Shown here in pieces: positions 6,119-7,494 of a DNA stretch of 7,494 nt. The stretch spans positions 1 through 7,494 of the forward strand of contig JAFAFV010000001.1 in NCBI GenBank assembly GCA_023423285.1, given 5' to 3'. This stretch comes from Bacteroidota bacterium. Lineage in GTDB: Bacteria; Bacteroidota; Bacteroidia; Chitinophagales; Chitinophagaceae. Under the pieces are notes generated by a model. That model was not told the origin of the DNA. It searched no databases and saw only the letters and a program-made list of their open reading frames with translations. Each line of letters begins with the position of its first letter. The stretch's first letter is position 1. The position numbers and the translations under genes were made by a program.

Positions 6119-7159
6119 ATGGCTAATATCGGCAACATACAATTACCAGCGTTTCCTTTGCTGCTCGCACCTATGGAAGATGTGAGCGACCCGCCTTTCC
6201 GCGCAGTATGTAAAGACCATGGCGCTGATTTGATGTACACGGAATTTATCAGCAGTGAAGGTTTGATACGCGATGCTATCAAAAGCCGCCGCAAGCTGGA
6301 TATTTTTGATTACGAACGGCCTATAGGCATACAAATTTTCGGCGGAGATGAAGAAAGTCTCGCTTTGGCTGCTAAAATTGTGGACGTAACACAGCCGGAT
6401 TTACTTGATATTAACTTTGGATGCCCTGTAAAAAAAGTAGCCATGAAAGGCGCTGGTGCCGGCGTGCTGAAGGATATTGACCTGATGGTTCGGCTAACGG
6501 CGGCAGTTGTAAAATCTACTTCATTGCCGGTAACGGTTAAAACCCGGCTGGGCTGGGATGCGAATTCTTTAAACATTGAAGAAGTGGCCGAGCGGCTGCA
6601 GGATGTGGGCATTAAAGCGCTTGCCATACACGGCCGCACCCGCATGCAAATGTATAAGGGCGAGGCCGACTGGACGCTAATTGGGAAGATTAAAAATAAC
6701 CCGCGCATCAAGATCCCTATTTTTGGTAATGGAGATATAGATAGCCCTGAAAAAGCATTGGAATATAAAAATCGTTATGGTGTTGATGGAATTATGATAG
6801 GCCGGGCAGCCATTGGTTATCCATGGATTTTCAGAGAGATTAAAAACTATTTTAATACCGGTGAACTGCTACCGCCACCCACGGTAGAAGAAAGGGTAGC
6901 GGTGGCACGCAAGCATTTAAGAAAAAGCCTGGAATGGAAAGGGCCGGTTGTAGGTATCAATGAAATGCGTCGCCATTATACCAATTATTTGAAAGGGTTG
7001 CCTCATATTAAAGAGTTTCGCAGCAGGCTTGTTACTTTAAACCAGGAAGAAGAGATCAACGCGGTTTTAGACGAAGTGATTGAAAGGTATGCAGGGTTTG
7101 AAATAGCTGCAGCTCCTATCGAACTGATAGACTATCATCAAAAATGCACGCTTGAATAA
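6119..7159 (+). CDS. dusB: tRNA-dihydrouridine synthase (DusB-like)
   Basis: This FMN-dependent enzyme reduces specific uridines in the tRNA D-loop to dihydrouridine. I choose the ATG at 6119, giving 346 residues beginning MANIGNIQLPAFPLLLAPM. A TTG at 6095 would add eight unconserved residues, and the best promoter element lies inside that stretch. From this start the TIM barrel shows LLAPMEDVSDPPFR (FMN site, about 15-28), YTEFISSEGL (40-49), DINFGCP with the catalytic Cys102, VKTRLGW (about 140-146, Lys141), IHGRTR (170-175), a FGNGDI phosphate-binding strand (202-207) and GRAAIGYPWIF (228-238). A C-terminal helical domain for tRNA binding follows and ends with a hydrophilic tail. All key residues are present. 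The gene starts 68 bases after the phosphatase and has its own promoter-like element, so it may be transcribed separately. Confidence 0.95.
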   Translation: MANIGNIQLPAFPLLLAPMEDVSDPPFRAVCKDHGADLMYTEFISSEGLIRDAIKSRRKLDIFDYERPIGIQIFGGDEESLALAAKIVDVTQPDLLDINFGCPVKKVAMKGAGAGVLKDIDLMVRLTAAVVKSTSLPVTVKTRLGWDANSLNIEEVAERLQDVGIKALAIHGRTRMQMYKGEADWTLIGKIKNNPRIKIPIFGNGDIDSPEKALEYKNRYGVDGIMIGRAAIGYPWIFREIKNYFNTGELLPPPTVEERVAVARKHLRKSLEWKGPVVGINEMRRHYTNYLKGLPHIKEFRSRLVTLNQEEEINAVLDEVIERYAGFEIAAAPIELIDYHQKCTLE

Positions 7160-7164
7160 GTTTG
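7157..7164 (+). promoter_or_regulatory. Exact TAnnTTTG match overlapping the dusB stop codon
   Basis: TAAGTTTG fits the -7 consensus and begins with the dusB stop codon. It could drive the downstream MutS-related gene from about 7170, with a leader of about 40 bases. Two adjacent 8-base palindromes, TTGTACAA (7162-7169) and TACATGTA (7173-7180), follow. No -33 element is evident, so the call is tentative. Confidence 0.3.
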
Positions 7165-7210
7165 TACAACCGTACATGTAGTATTCTTCCTGTGCAAATC
7201 TTCAAAAAAT

Positions 7211-7456
7211 ATGTCTCAGCCTGTATATAAAAATTTACTGGAACAATACAACACCAAAGCTATTGCTTTAAAACAGCAACTCAACTGGCTCAGTTTTTCA
7301 AGACTTGTCTTATTTGGGTTGTTTTTGTTTTTGGGTTATAAGGCCACGCAAAACGGAAGTGGGCTGCACATAGGCGGCGCAACACTGGCGCTTGTTTTGT
7401 TTTTTATTTTCATAAAACAAAATGACCGGATAGAACAAAAAGTCCTCTATTTTTAA
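7211..7456 (+). CDS. N-terminal membrane region of a MutS-related protein, stopped by in-frame TAA
   Basis: The 81-residue product has a polar, helix-forming start (about 5-27), a first membrane helix (about 31-45), a short glycine-rich loop, a second membrane helix (about 53-69), and a charged stretch NDRIEQKVLYF before the stop. This layout matches, from memory, the N-terminus of the roughly 600-residue membrane-anchored MutS-related ATPases of Bacteroidota. In those proteins two or more hydrophobic segments are followed by a linker resembling LxEINENEI and, much later, a MutS-type ATPase domain. After the TAA the same frame continues as ALGNFNKNEIDF to the window end, which fits that linker. 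So this is probably the front of a broken gene, or of an intact gene with one base error, rather than a complete small protein. The ATPase part lies outside the window, so the assignment is moderate. Confidence 0.6.
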   Translation: MSQPVYKNLLEQYNTKAIALKQQLNWLSFSRLVLFGLFLFLGYKATQNGSGLHIGGATLALVLFFIFIKQNDRIEQKVLYF

Positions 7457-7494
7457 GCGCTTGGTAATTTCAATAAAAACGAAATTGATTTTTT
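7457..7494 (+). pseudogene. In-frame continuation of the MutS-related reading frame after the stop
   Basis: Directly after the TAA at 7454-7456 the same frame is open to the end of the window and reads ALGNFNKNEIDF. This resembles the conserved linker that follows the membrane segments in Bacteroidota MutS-related proteins. The frame does not change across the stop, so a single substitution such as AAA to TAA would explain it better than a single-base indel. No plausible new start codon lies in these 38 bases. Confidence 0.5.

Noticed and set aside
6310..6711. 133-codon open frame on the minus strand
   Set aside because: It lies wholly inside the dusB gene, which has all family motifs on the plus strand. 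The translation is rich in Ser, Arg and Cys without any domain pattern, as expected from an antisense shadow.
7162..7180. Possible operator formed by TTGTACAA and TACATGTA
   Set aside because: Both palindromes are short and differ in sequence, and I know no regulator that fits. They are noted only as context of the putative promoter.

Overview
The window looks like an ordinary chromosomal stretch from a member of the Bacteroidota, most likely the Chitinophagaceae or a close relative (inference). Three things point there: a LytS-type histidine kinase paired with a LytTR response regulator, an M16 peptidase and an arginase-like protein of the forms I associate with this phylum, and start regions that lack clear Shine-Dalgarno sequences but in places carry TAnnTTTG-like -7 elements. 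I see no phage genes, insertion sequences, CRISPR array or RNA genes. Coding density is very high and no gap between genes exceeds about 110 bases.

Layout. Positions 1-1578 (+) hold a two-component pair: a membrane sensor kinase cut off at its 5' end by the window edge, then its LytTR regulator 16 bases downstream. Positions 1563-3319 (-) hold an M16 zinc peptidase preceded by a small lipoprotein of unknown function. The peptidase and the LytTR gene converge, and their coding ends overlap by 16 bases. A 67-base divergent spacer (3320-3386) separates the lipoprotein from a plus-strand run: an arginase/formimidoylglutamase-like protein that has lost two of six canonical metal ligands (3387-4538), a Tat-exported alkaline phosphatase (4644-6050), a tRNA-dihydrouridine synthase (6119-7159), and the membrane-anchored N-terminus of what looks like a MutS-related ATPase (7211 onward).

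The last gene is the most notable. Its reading frame is stopped by a TAA at 7454-7456, but the same frame continues afterwards to the window end with sequence resembling the next part of the MutS-related family. This suggests a recent nonsense mutation, a sequencing error, or a genuinely truncated gene. The second notable item is the ureohydrolase-fold protein with a degraded metal site. The other genes appear intact and conventional, and they do not form one obvious pathway. I do not see a convincing new multi-gene system here.
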